From Christensenella sp. UBA7703 (lineage in GTDB: Bacteria > Bacillota > Clostridia > Christensenellales > CAG-138), in assembly GCA_002482505.1 (NCBI GenBank), contig DLGD01000007.1, positions 1 to 64,000 of the forward strand: 64,000 bases of DNA. The letters run 5' to 3'. Shown here in pieces: positions 38,080-46,632 of the stretch (its first letter is position 1; every line of letters begins with the position of its first letter). Position numbers and translations under genes: made by a program. The notes under the pieces were generated by a model. That model had not been told where the DNA came from. It searched no databases and saw only the letters and a program-made list of their open reading frames with translations.

Positions 38080-39204
38080 TTAGTGAATCAGGCCTCTCAA
38101 CAGCAACGCGAGGATCAGCGCAACGCCAACCACGCCGCCGTAAATCATCCAAACGCGTTTCTTGATCTGCTGCTCTTTCTTTACTTCGTCCGGGTGTTGC
38201 GGCTTGTCTGCCGTCACTACGCCTTCCATTGCATCCAGCGCGCGATCGAGGATCGACTTTTTCTGCCCCGCCACTTGCGACTGTTCTTTTGCGGAGGAGA
38301 CTTCCGGCTTGTTTTGCGGCGCGTTGTTTCTTAATTGCGGAATCGCACTCTGCACGTCTTCTTCCGTTATATCCGGATAGATTGCGCCGATTTCGACACA
38401 GGCCAGCGCGTGGCGATAGTCAAACACGTTTGAAATGCGGCGATAGCCCGCCGTGTCGCTCGTTTGCCAGAGAAACTCAAAAAACTGCGGCGGAATACTC
38501 GCGTGCGGCTGGATGCCGTCACCGAACACCGCAAGCCCCGTCATGGATTCATAGAGAGTTTTGCCGATTGCTGCAACATCGATCCACGGCTCGGTGTCGT
38601 CCACCTCCTGCCGCGCGCGGAGCCCGGCTTTCGCCGCACCGAAATCGACCAGCTTCACCGTTCCATCGGTGCAGAGAAAGATCGATCGGGCATTGATATC
38701 GTAGTGCAGTGAGTTGAGGCTGTGCACAACCAGCAGCGCATCCGCAAGCGATGCCGCGATGAACATCGCCTCATCTGGAAAGAGCCTCCTGCGCCGGAGT
38801 TGCAGATAGCGTTCCAGCGTGATTCCGCTGAGTCGCTCCATGACGGCGTAGGACGTGCCGTTTTCAAAAAATGTCGTATAGACAGTGACGAGGTTTTCGC
38901 TGCCCTTTGCGTCCGTCAGCGCCAGGTGCTGCCGGTAAAACATCTCGCTGCCCAAGAAGAACAGCGCGCCGCACGCATGATTTTTCGGTGTCAAAGCAAA
39001 ACCCTGCTCCGCGCGGTGCGCAAGCGAATATGGAAAATACTCCTTTATCGCAACGCGTGTGCCCGTTTTCTCGTCGTGACCAAAGTAGGTGATGCCATAA
39101 GTGCCACGCCCTAGCACACCGTCGATGGTGTACCGCCGATGCAACACCGTGCCAACCGGCAACAGTTCCGCCGGTTCCAGTTCCTCCGCCATGAGTTGGA
39201 TCAT
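38080..39204 (-). CDS. Tail-anchored Ser/Thr kinase-like protein with a degenerate catalytic loop
   Basis: Kinase fold over about 20-290 of 374 residues: Gly loop GRGTYG (32-37), Lys54 in VAIKEYFP, DFG (187-189). The catalytic loop is HYDINARS (167-174): the Asp is kept, but Arg of HRD, the Lys two positions after Asp and the Asn five after it are replaced (by Tyr, Asn and Ser), so activity is doubtful. A hydrophilic linker leads to a single membrane helix at the very C-terminus (about 350-372). I prefer the ATG at 39204; a TTG at 39255 is possible. It follows the YfcC-type gene on the same strand. Confidence 0.8.
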   Translation of the reverse strand: MIQLMAEELEPAELLPVGTVLHRRYTIDGVLGRGTYGITYFGHDEKTGTRVAIKEYFPYSLAHRAEQGFALTPKNHACGALFFLGSEMFYRQHLALTDAKGSENLVTVYTTFFENGTSYAVMERLSGITLERYLQLRRRRLFPDEAMFIAASLADALLVVHSLNSLHYDINARSIFLCTDGTVKLVDFGAAKAGLRARQEVDDTEPWIDVAAIGKTLYESMTGLAVFGDGIQPHASIPPQFFEFLWQTSDTAGYRRISNVFDYRHALACVEIGAIYPDITEEDVQSAIPQLRNNAPQNKPEVSSAKEQSQVAGQKKSILDRALDAMEGVVTADKPQHPDEVKKEQQIKKRVWMIYGGVVGVALILALLLRGLIH

Positions 39205-39252
39205 TGTGTACGAATAGTCCCCTTTACTCCCAGTTATCCCAAAACATCCTGT

Positions 39253-39281
39253 CAAACGGTTACCTATACTCCAACCGTTTG
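39253..39281. promoter_or_regulatory. Perfect 9-bp inverted repeat before the kinase-like gene
   Basis: CAAACGGTT and AACCGTTTG are separated by 11 bases. No T tract follows on either strand, so an operator is more likely than a terminator. Confidence 0.5.
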
Positions 39282-39288
39282 CAATCTT

Positions 39289-40722
39289 TTAATACCCGAT
39301 TGCGTTGGCAAACAGCAGCAGCGCGCTGGTGAGCGCAAGCACCGCAAGCTGAATCTTAGCGCTCCATTTGAACCACTTTCCGTAACCGATTCCGACGATG
39401 CCCAGCGAGATCAGCAGAACAGGATTGGTCGGATAAAACACATTGGAAAACCCGTCGCCAAACGCATAGGCAAGCACAGCAATCTGCCGTGAAATGCCGG
39501 AAAGATCGGCGATCGGTGCGATCAACGGCATGAGCAAAAACGCCTTTGCCGACCCGCTGGAGATGAACAGTTCAAGCACGAGCGCGAGCGCATAGATCAT
39601 CAGCACGACAACACCGCTGGACGCGTTTTGCGTGAGCTGAACGGTTTTGAACAGAATCGTATCGAGAATCTTTGATTCCGTCATGGTGTAGCGAATGGAG
39701 TTTGCCATCAAAATCAGCAGCACAGCCGGCAGGATATTGATCATGCCTTTTCCAAACGACTTCAAGTAGGCACGAAGTCCCATCCCCGAAACCAGCGACG
39801 AAACCGTACCTGCAACGAGGAAGATCACCGCGATCAACGGCATGATGATCTCCTGCAAGAACGGCACAAAGCTGGAGCAGAGAATCAAGAGTATTCCCGT
39901 GCCGAGGACGGCCGCAAACCAGATCAGAGCGCGGTCTTTCTTCTTGTCTTCTACATAGTCCGTACGCAAGGAAGCCCAGCGCTGTGTCATCGAAGGATCA
40001 TAGATCATACTCTTTGACGGAGTTTTTTCAATCTTCTTTGCATACGGAATCAGGAACGCAATCAAAAGCCCATAAATCAAAACAAACGTGACAAGGCGCA
40101 TCCAGATGCCGGAAAACATCGGCAATCCGACAAGCTGCTGCGCAACGCCGACCGTGAATGGATTGACAACCCCCGTGCTAAAACCGAAACCAACCGCAAG
40201 CAGGCTCATGCCGAGGCCGACCAGCGCATCCCAACCGAGCGAATAAGCAAGCGCAACGGCAATCGGCACCAGCGGCACGCATTCTTCAAACGAACCGACG
40301 AACGCGCCAAGACTCATGAAAAACAAGGATACGAGCAGAAGCAAGCGATATTTTCTCGTCTCAAACATGCGGTAAACGCGGTTGAACATATAGGAGAGCA
40401 CGCCGCATTCGTCCATTGCGTTGAACGCGCCGCCAATGACGAGCAGAAACGCGATGATCGCAATCACCGTACCGGAACCACTCGACCCCAGCGCAAGAAA
40501 CGGAGAAAGCAGCCATTCCCAGAATGGCAAACCGCCTGTCACGCTCTGATAGGTTCCGGGAACGATTGATTCTTTTCCGTCGGTGATCACCCGCTGGTAT
40601 TCGCCCGCGGGAAGCAGGAAGGTTAGCGCATAGGTCAGCGCCATCAAGAGAAAAAGTATGATGAGCGCCGCAATGAACGAGCGCGTACCAACGTTGAAGA
40701 CCCGCTTTGACTGTTTCTCCAT
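39289..40722 (-). CDS. YfcC-family (C4-dicarboxylate carrier-like) transporter
   Basis: A 477-residue integral membrane protein with about 12 hydrophobic helices, resembling the YfcC/DcuC-like branch (motifs LLPAGEY near the N-terminus, FNAMDECGVL, GSFEECVPLVPI and NPFTVGVAQ). These are thought to carry dicarboxylates, amino acids or small peptides; substrate unknown. I chose the ATG at 40722, with GGAGG 7 bases upstream. Monocistronic or together with the kinase-like gene 84 bases downstream. Confidence 0.85.
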   Translation of the reverse strand: MEKQSKRVFNVGTRSFIAALIILFLLMALTYALTFLLPAGEYQRVITDGKESIVPGTYQSVTGGLPFWEWLLSPFLALGSSGSGTVIAIIAFLLVIGGAFNAMDECGVLSYMFNRVYRMFETRKYRLLLLVSLFFMSLGAFVGSFEECVPLVPIAVALAYSLGWDALVGLGMSLLAVGFGFSTGVVNPFTVGVAQQLVGLPMFSGIWMRLVTFVLIYGLLIAFLIPYAKKIEKTPSKSMIYDPSMTQRWASLRTDYVEDKKKDRALIWFAAVLGTGILLILCSSFVPFLQEIIMPLIAVIFLVAGTVSSLVSGMGLRAYLKSFGKGMINILPAVLLILMANSIRYTMTESKILDTILFKTVQLTQNASSGVVVLMIYALALVLELFISSGSAKAFLLMPLIAPIADLSGISRQIAVLAYAFGDGFSNVFYPTNPVLLISLGIVGIGYGKWFKWSAKIQLAVLALTSALLLFANAIGY

Positions 40723-40868
40723 ATGCCATCCTCCGCTTATCGTTTTACTCCGTAACGAACCCAAGATCGAATGTGATGCAAATCATATATTTAGACAGTA
40801 TACCATAGCGCTGTTGCCTGTGCATCGTTTTTTGATGGAAGGATGCAACTTCAAATGGTTTTCAACCG

Positions 40869-40896
40869 TTGCATTCCCTCCCCTATTTGATATAAT
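40869..40896 (+). promoter_or_regulatory. Promoter of the riboswitch and cation ATPase
   Basis: TTGCAT (40869-40874), 16 bases, TATAAT (40891-40896), just ahead of the riboswitch. Confidence 0.7.
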
Positions 40897-40904
40897 AAAG
40901 TAAG

Positions 40905-41037
40905 CGTGAGGGAGTAGTTGGCGCGGTTTCTACCGCGTTCCAAGTCAACATGGTAGCACGACGCAATGGATGCGTCTGGCTTGGATGAAATAGCGAGACT
41001 CATGTACGACAGCGCGAATGCCGTACATGGGTTTTTT
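40905..41037 (+). ncRNA. yybP-ykoY manganese riboswitch with terminator
   Basis: The leader has the class hallmarks: an early GAGGGAGTAG, paired arms in between, and GAAATAGCGAGACTCATGTAC at its 3' end (40987-41007). P1 can form from GCGTGAG (40904-40910) and CTCATGT (40999-41005). The same CATGTACG also forms the left arm of a terminator (41001-41037, CATGTACG with CGTACATG, then GGTTTTTT). P1 formation would thus block the terminator, the usual manganese-ON design. It lies before a P-type ATPase, a common partner. Confidence 0.88.
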
Positions 41038-41100
41038 CATTTTTCGGCATGATCCGCTGCGGGTTGTATCCCGTAAGAAACACGAAAGGACACACTTTGT

Positions 41101-43743
41101 ATGCAGCAGTATCTACTCGACTTGACATCCGCACTTCATTCTGTTTCCTCTGAGGAAAACGGACTTTCGAGTGCGGATGCGCAAAAACGTCTTTGTGACA
41201 ATGGCCCGAACAAACTCGCTGAGGGCAAAAAAACGCCGATGATCGTCCGCTTTTTGCAGCAGATGAAAGATCCTATGATCCTCATCCTCCTCGCGGCCGC
41301 GCTGGTTTCCGGCATCACGGCGGTAATTGAGGGCGAGAGCTTTGCGGACGTGATCATCATCCTCGCGGTGGTCATCATCAACGCGGTGCTCGGCGTTGTG
41401 CAGGAAAGCAAAGCGGAGAAAGCGATTGAGGCGCTGCAAAAGATGGCGGCTGCCACCTGCCGCGTGCTGCGCGACGGGCAGATTTCGCGTGTCAAGACGG
41501 AAGAGCTCGTCGTGGGCGATGTTGTTTTGCTGGAGGCAGGCGATGCTGTACCAGCAGACGGACGTATTCTCGAGAGCGCAAGCTTACAAATCGAGGAAGC
41601 TGCGCTGACTGGCGAAAGCGTTCCCGTCAGCAAGATGATCGATGCGCTCTCCCTCGGTCAAGCGAAAGACATCCCGCTTGGCGATCGCAAGAACATGGTC
41701 TATATGGGCAGCACCGTCGTGTACGGGCGCGGAAAAGCGGTCATCACCGCAACCGGCATGCAGACCGAGATGGGCAAAATTGCAGACGCGCTCTCCAAAG
41801 CGGAGGACAGCCAGACTCCTTTGCAGATCAAACTTTCGCAGCTTTCGAAAATTCTGACCTGGCTCGTGCTTGGCATCTGCGTGGTCATCTTCGTCGTAAA
41901 CATCCTTCGCTTCCACGGCACGGGTGAGCGCTATATTCTCGATTCGTTCCTCATCGCGGTTTCGCTTGCCGTCGCCGCGATTCCAGAGGGGCTTGCCGCT
42001 GTGGTTACCATCGTGCTCTCCATCGGCGTAACCAACATGAGCAAACGAAATGCCATCATCCGCAAGCTTACGGCGGTTGAGACGCTCGGCTGCGCGCAGA
42101 TCATCTGCTCGGATAAAACCGGCACGCTCACGCAGAACAAAATGACGGTTGTAGAAGATTATGCGGACGACATTTCCCTGCTTGCAAAAGCTATGGCCCT
42201 TTGCAGCGACGCCGAGCTGGACGAAAACAACAACGCAGTCGGCGAGCCAACCGAATGCGCACTCGTCAACTTTGCCGTAAAAAAAGAGCTGCTGAAACCC
42301 GCGCTTAAGCAAGCCGAGCCGCGCGTTGACGAGGCTCCGTTTGACAGCATGCGCAAGATGATGTCTACCGTGCATCAAACGCCGAACGGCTTTGTGCAGT
42401 ATACCAAAGGCGCGCCGGATGAAGTTCTTAAGAAATGCTCTTCCTATTGGAAAGACGGAAAAGCACAGCCGCTGACGGACGATGTCCGCGCTGAAATTCT
42501 CTCCGCAAACAAAGCGATGGCGGATAAAGCGCTACGCGTGCTTGCAGGCGCCATGCGCGTACACGACACAAAGCCAACCGACAACTCCCCCGCCGCACTC
42601 GAAACCAACCTGACCTTCTTAGGTCTTGTCGGCATGATTGACCCCGTCCGGCCGGAGGTAATCGGCGCCATTTCGCAGTGCCGCTCCGCCGGAATCCGCC
42701 CGATCATGATCACGGGCGACCATCGCGACACCGCGGCTGCCATCGCGCTCACGCTAGGCATCATCTCGGATGCGTCCGAAGCGATCACCGGCGCGCAGTT
42801 GGACGAAATTGACGACGTATCCTTTGAAAAGAGCGTTGAGCAGTATCACGTTTATGCGCGCGTACAGCCGGAGCACAAGGTCCGCATCGTCAACGCATGG
42901 CGCAAAAAGGGCTATATCACCGCCATGACGGGTGACGGCGTGAACGACGCGCCAAGCATCAAAAGCGCGGATATCGGCATCGGAATGGGTATCACCGGGA
43001 CCGATGTGACAAAGAACGTTGCGGACATGGTGCTTGCGGACGACAACTTTGCAACGATCGTTGGAGCTGTGCAGGAAGGCAGGCGCATCTACGACAACAT
43101 CCGCAAATCGATCCAGTTCCTGCTCTCCTCAAACATGAGCGAAGTGCTGAGCATCTTTTTTGCGACGCTGTTGGGGTTTGTCATTCTCAAACCTGTACAT
43201 CTGCTCTGGATCAACCTGATCACGGACTCGCTGCCTGCTCTCGCGCTGGGCACGGAAGCCTGCGAGCGCAACCTCATGCAACGGCCCCCGCGCGATCCCA
43301 AGGACGGTATCTTTGCCGGCGGTGTCGGGTTTGACGTGGCCTATCAGGGATTCTTTGTGACCCTGCTGACGATGGCTGCGTTCTTCATCGGAGAGCGGAT
43401 TCAAAACGGTGCCTGGGCAATTGCCAACAGTACAGACGGCACGACGATGGCATTCCTCACACTAAGCATGGCGGAGATTTTTCACAGCTTCAACATGCGT
43501 TCCCAGCGGCAGAGTGTGTTCTCCATGAAATGCCACAACAAGTACCTCTGGGGTGCTGCGATTCTCTCTCTCGTGCTCACGCTCGTGGTGCTCTATGTGC
43601 CTTTCCTCGCCGACGCGTTCAGCTTTGAGCATATTAGCTTCCTCGAGTACGGTATTGCGCTTGCCCTCGCGTTCCTGATCATCCCGATGGTTGAGATCGT
43701 CAAGGCAATTCAGCGTGCCCTCGAAAAACGCAAGAAACATTAA
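41101..43743 (+). CDS. P-type cation ATPase (P2A, Ca2+/Mn2+ type)
   Basis: ATP-driven membrane pump, 880 residues. N-terminal cation ATPase domain, actuator LTGES (169-173), M4 PEGL, phosphorylation site SDKTGT with Asp338, hinge TGDGVNDAPS, and M5-M6 ion-site residues in SNMSEV and NLITDSLPAL as in SERCA-like pumps. Control by a manganese riboswitch suggests manganese efflux, as in related bacterial pumps; calcium transport is the alternative. AAAGGA lies upstream of the ATG. Confidence 0.93.
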   Translation: MQQYLLDLTSALHSVSSEENGLSSADAQKRLCDNGPNKLAEGKKTPMIVRFLQQMKDPMILILLAAALVSGITAVIEGESFADVIIILAVVIINAVLGVVQESKAEKAIEALQKMAAATCRVLRDGQISRVKTEELVVGDVVLLEAGDAVPADGRILESASLQIEEAALTGESVPVSKMIDALSLGQAKDIPLGDRKNMVYMGSTVVYGRGKAVITATGMQTEMGKIADALSKAEDSQTPLQIKLSQLSKILTWLVLGICVVIFVVNILRFHGTGERYILDSFLIAVSLAVAAIPEGLAAVVTIVLSIGVTNMSKRNAIIRKLTAVETLGCAQIICSDKTGTLTQNKMTVVEDYADDISLLAKAMALCSDAELDENNNAVGEPTECALVNFAVKKELLKPALKQAEPRVDEAPFDSMRKMMSTVHQTPNGFVQYTKGAPDEVLKKCSSYWKDGKAQPLTDDVRAEILSANKAMADKALRVLAGAMRVHDTKPTDNSPAALETNLTFLGLVGMIDPVRPEVIGAISQCRSAGIRPIMITGDHRDTAAAIALTLGIISDASEAITGAQLDEIDDVSFEKSVEQYHVYARVQPEHKVRIVNAWRKKGYITAMTGDGVNDAPSIKSADIGIGMGITGTDVTKNVADMVLADDNFATIVGAVQEGRRIYDNIRKSIQFLLSSNMSEVLSIFFATLLGFVILKPVHLLWINLITDSLPALALGTEACERNLMQRPPRDPKDGIFAGGVGFDVAYQGFFVTLLTMAAFFIGERIQNGAWAIANSTDGTTMAFLTLSMAEIFHSFNMRSQRQSVFSMKCHNKYLWGAAILSLVLTLVVLYVPFLADAFSFEHISFLEYGIALALAFLIIPMVEIVKAIQRALEKRKKH

Positions 43744-43756
43744 ATAAACCAGTGCA

Positions 43757-43812
43757 CAAAAGCGGCTGTCCTGTCTCGATCCAACGATCGGCAGAGCAGC
43801 CGCTTTTCTTTT
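43757..43812 (+). terminator. Terminator of the cation ATPase gene
   Basis: AAAAGCGGCTG and CAGCCGCTTTT with a 28-base loop, then CTTTTGTTTT. It may serve the converging gene as well. Confidence 0.8.
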
Positions 43813-43822
43813 GTTTTGCTGT

Positions 43823-44995
43823 TTAAACGGTTTGTGAGATGTTTCTCTCTCCCGCGTTCTTGCCGGATTTGTAGACAACCGCGATCATGTATGCCATCAG
43901 CACAAACGGACATAACTGAATCTTAAAGTTCATGAACACGAGCAGACATGCCAGAGGCAGTGCCCAGAGGATTCCCAACGCGGCAGGCGAGAACGATTGC
44001 ACACGATTTGTCTGCCTGTCAAAAAGAAGCATTGTCCACGGAATGCCTAGAATCGCGAAGTCATACAGCGACACATAGGGAAACGAGAGAAACAGGCACA
44101 ATACAAGCGCCATCAGACGGAGCGAACGATTCTGTGTTTGCTTCCAAACACGGACACAGGCATAGATTGCAAGCGCGGCAATTGCAATCAAGACGGCAGT
44201 CAGCCCCCAACCGTTGAGTCCCATGACCCGCAATGATGTGGAAAGCGTTGGGATACCCCAATTTGTCGCCTCCCAGCTCGCGCCGAGCTGAGACGCATTG
44301 TATAGCGAAGTAGAGAAGAAATCGACCCAGGTCTGAAAGCCGAAGATGGCCCCTGTCAACACGGCAAACGCCGCCGCAAACGCAACCGACCACCCAAGCG
44401 TTTTCCATTTTTTAAGCAACAAGAGGATGATAAACGGAAAAATCGCCATCTGCGGTTTAAAGGTCAAAAGCCCGAACATCAACCCCGCAAGAAGCGGGCT
44501 GCTCTCTGCAAAATAGACGCCAAAGCCGAACAGTGCTGCCGTTAAAAACCCGTTTTGTCCCCAGCGGATGTTGAGAAACGTGCCGGGAAACGCCAGAAGG
44601 CTGAGCGGAGCAAATTTATTCTTCCCGGTTAAAACATAAACTGCAAGCGCGGCGGGAATAAACGAAAGAACGAGCCAAATCACCAAAGACGCATCAAACG
44701 GCAAGTAGGACAGCGGCACGATCGGGATTAAAAACGTCGGCGGATAAATCCACTCTAATAAGTAAGGTATTCTTCCAAACAGGCTTTCAAGAACAGCGTG
44801 GTGCGCCTCCATATTATAAATCTGCCCGATGTCCCCGTTGATCACCATCCGCCCCGCCGCGTAATAATCCGCATAGTCGATGCCCAATATCGCCTGCCCA
44901 ATCCGCAGGCAAGCGAAGTTGATCGCGGCAATCGCGGCAATGATCATGAGAAACATCACAGTTTTCAGGATAATTTGCAAAACTCTACTCTTCAT
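43823..44995 (-). CDS. GT87-like (DUF2029) membrane glycosyltransferase
   Basis: A 390-residue protein with about 10 hydrophobic segments, similar in layout to polyprenol-phosphate-mannose-dependent transferases of family GT87. A likely catalytic Asp lies in ILGIDYADYYAAG (about 37-49), and EWIYPPTFLIPIVPLSYLP follows as in that family. The substrate is unknown; envelope glycosylation is the probable role. GGAG lies 11 bases before the ATG. Single gene. Confidence 0.8.
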   Translation of the reverse strand: MKSRVLQIILKTVMFLMIIAAIAAINFACLRIGQAILGIDYADYYAAGRMVINGDIGQIYNMEAHHAVLESLFGRIPYLLEWIYPPTFLIPIVPLSYLPFDASLVIWLVLSFIPAALAVYVLTGKNKFAPLSLLAFPGTFLNIRWGQNGFLTAALFGFGVYFAESSPLLAGLMFGLLTFKPQMAIFPFIILLLLKKWKTLGWSVAFAAAFAVLTGAIFGFQTWVDFFSTSLYNASQLGASWEATNWGIPTLSTSLRVMGLNGWGLTAVLIAIAALAIYACVRVWKQTQNRSLRLMALVLCLFLSFPYVSLYDFAILGIPWTMLLFDRQTNRVQSFSPAALGILWALPLACLLVFMNFKIQLCPFVLMAYMIAVVYKSGKNAGERNISQTV

Positions 44996-45054
44996 GTTTG
45001 GTTACGCTCCGAATGTTCTGGTCGTGTTTTGATCTTTACCCTATATTTCGCATA

Positions 45055-45078
45055 ACGAAAATGCCCCGAAGGGCATAC
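45055..45078 (-). terminator. Terminator of the DUF2087-DUF3267 pair
   Basis: On the minus strand ATGCCC-TTCG-GGGCAT followed by TTTTCG. Confidence 0.7.
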
Positions 45079-45104
45079 GAAAAAACTTCACAAACGGCAG
45101 ACTA

Positions 45105-45665
45105 TTATTTTCGGGAATAGAACGTCATGTCCGTACCGGAATCGCGCACCAAGATATCATTCCCCGCGCGAGCGATCAGAAAACCAACGTAAAAATCCCC
45201 CGCGGCGCCGGAAAGATTGACAATCTGTATGATGTACAGATCCCAAAATGCTGTCTCGTAAAAAGCCGCGGTCAGCACGGCAATCACAATACCCAGAATC
45301 ACAACGGGCGCAAACGCGATGATTAAGTACTGCGTTCGGTCAAACAACGCGTTGCTGCCCGCAAAGGCATAGAGCCCCGTGAACCCATAGCGCGGTTTTA
45401 GCCCCGAAAATGCTTTCATAAATACGCCATGAATCAACTCGTGCAAAACCATATAGCCGATGATGCCAATCATCGTGACAATCATGCTGATTACGGTGTA
45501 AATTCCGATTTGAACCTCTAAAAAAGGCGGGCATATCAGAAAGCCGACGGCTGCCACACCGCCTGCAATCACAAGCGCAAGCAGGTTGATCAGCACCGCT
45601 TCTTTGCGGTTTCTCATCAGGTCTACGCGCCGTACCTCACGGTAGCCATTTGGCAGAGTAATCAT
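45105..45665 (-). CDS. DUF3267 family membrane metalloprotease-like protein
   Basis: A 186-residue membrane protein with four hydrophobic segments and the zinc motif VLHELIHGVFMKAFSG (HExxH), as in DUF3267 proteins related to site-2-type proteases. The C-terminal RDSGTDMTFYS could supply further polar residues. The role is unknown. I chose the ATG at 45665 with GGGGAAG upstream; it overlaps the DUF2087 gene by 4 bases, so the two are translated together. Confidence 0.85.
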   Translation of the reverse strand: MITLPNGYREVRRVDLMRNRKEAVLINLLALVIAGGVAAVGFLICPPFLEVQIGIYTVISMIVTMIGIIGYMVLHELIHGVFMKAFSGLKPRYGFTGLYAFAGSNALFDRTQYLIIAFAPVVILGIVIAVLTAAFYETAFWDLYIIQIVNLSGAAGDFYVGFLIARAGNDILVRDSGTDMTFYSRK

Positions 45666-45943
45666 TCCGCTTCCCCTTTTTTCTCGGGGTTGCGCCAATA
45701 GCGGCTGCCATCCCGCATGCGCAGGAGCCACTCACTCTCAATCATACCGCGCCGCAGAATGAATAAATCTCCAAACGTATGCCAGCTTGCAAGAATCGCG
45801 TTCACTTCATGTTCTGTGTAATCACGCCCGAGTTCAAACTTTTCCACGAGATAGGCATACACCTCTTCACGCGGCGCCTGTTTAGCAGGCCATTGTTTCA
45901 GCTTGCCTTCTTCGTCCAAAAATCGTTCTATCCCCTGCGACAT
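45662..45943 (-). CDS. DUF2087 domain protein
   Basis: A 93-residue soluble protein matching the DUF2087 pattern (RFLDEEGKLKQWP, YTEHEVNAIL, then DLFILRRGMIESEWLLR). In other bacteria this domain is found alone or fused to ArsR-type regulators, so nucleic-acid binding is conceivable. GGGGG lies upstream of the ATG. It is the first gene of a two-gene unit with the DUF3267 protein. Confidence 0.85.
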   Translation of the reverse strand: MSQGIERFLDEEGKLKQWPAKQAPREEVYAYLVEKFELGRDYTEHEVNAILASWHTFGDLFILRRGMIESEWLLRMRDGSRYWRNPEKKGEAE

Positions 45944-46249
45944 TGCGCCGTTTCCCCCTGCCTGTATATGCGCGCCTTTGAAAGGTTTCGCACAAAGATC
46001 GTTTTGTCTTTGTTTATGTTCTCATAAATCGCTTTAAAATTCAACCATAGAAAGGCGAATCCTTGTCTACTGATCATAGAACCATGCCAAATGTGCAATC
46101 AAGTCCTGTCGCGCAGAAAACAACCTTGCGCACAAATGCGAGATCCGTTCCGATCTTTTGTGTTCGCAAGTGTCGCCCTGTGCTATACTATAAGTGAAGC
46201 CACTCTTTCACACAAACTGATTCCACAAACGATTGGAGGGGACAACACC

Positions 46250-46576
46250 ATGAAACTGCTCTTTGCCATCGTTCAAAATGACGATCAAAAATCATTAACC
46301 TATGCACTGACCGACAAAAATATCAGTGTTACACGCATCGCGAGCACAGGCGGGTTTCTGCGCGGCGGAAACTCCACGCTCATGATCGGCGTGGAGGCGG
46401 ATCGTCTGGATGAGACGCTCGCCATCATCAACGAGCACTCCCGCCGCAGGACGGTCGTCACCGTTCCCGCCTCCGGGATACCGCACAATATCGACAGCGC
46501 CGCAATGCCGATGAGCGTTACCGTCGGCGGAGCAACAGTCTTTGTGCTGGACGTTGCGCAGACGTATAAGTATTAA
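46250..46576 (+). CDS. darA: Cyclic di-AMP receptor, PII-like
   Basis: A 108-residue PII-like protein. The family signature TRIASTGGFLRGGNSTLMIG (about 28-47) is complete; these proteins (DarA/PstA) form trimers that bind c-di-AMP. The downstream target is not known. I chose the ATG at 46250, with TTGGAGGGG 8 bases before it; the open frame to 46091 is extension. A TATACT at 46184-46189 is a likely -10. The nearest gene is a MATE transporter 56 bases further on, possibly cotranscribed. Confidence 0.92.
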   Translation: MKLLFAIVQNDDQKSLTYALTDKNISVTRIASTGGFLRGGNSTLMIGVEADRLDETLAIINEHSRRRTVVTVPASGIPHNIDSAAMPMSVTVGGATVFVLDVAQTYKY

Positions 46577-46632
46577 CGGGCTTATTCATATCGCTGCTTT
46601 GAATAATACGTAGCACTGGAACATGGTCAACT

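Noticed and set aside
39248..39256. TTGACA on the minus strand, near the kinase-like gene
   Set aside because: No -10 box lies at 16-18 bases; the match overlaps the inverted repeat and is probably chance.
41584..42378. Open frame of 264 codons opposite the cation ATPase gene
   Set aside because: Shadow of a high-GC gene with no family signature.
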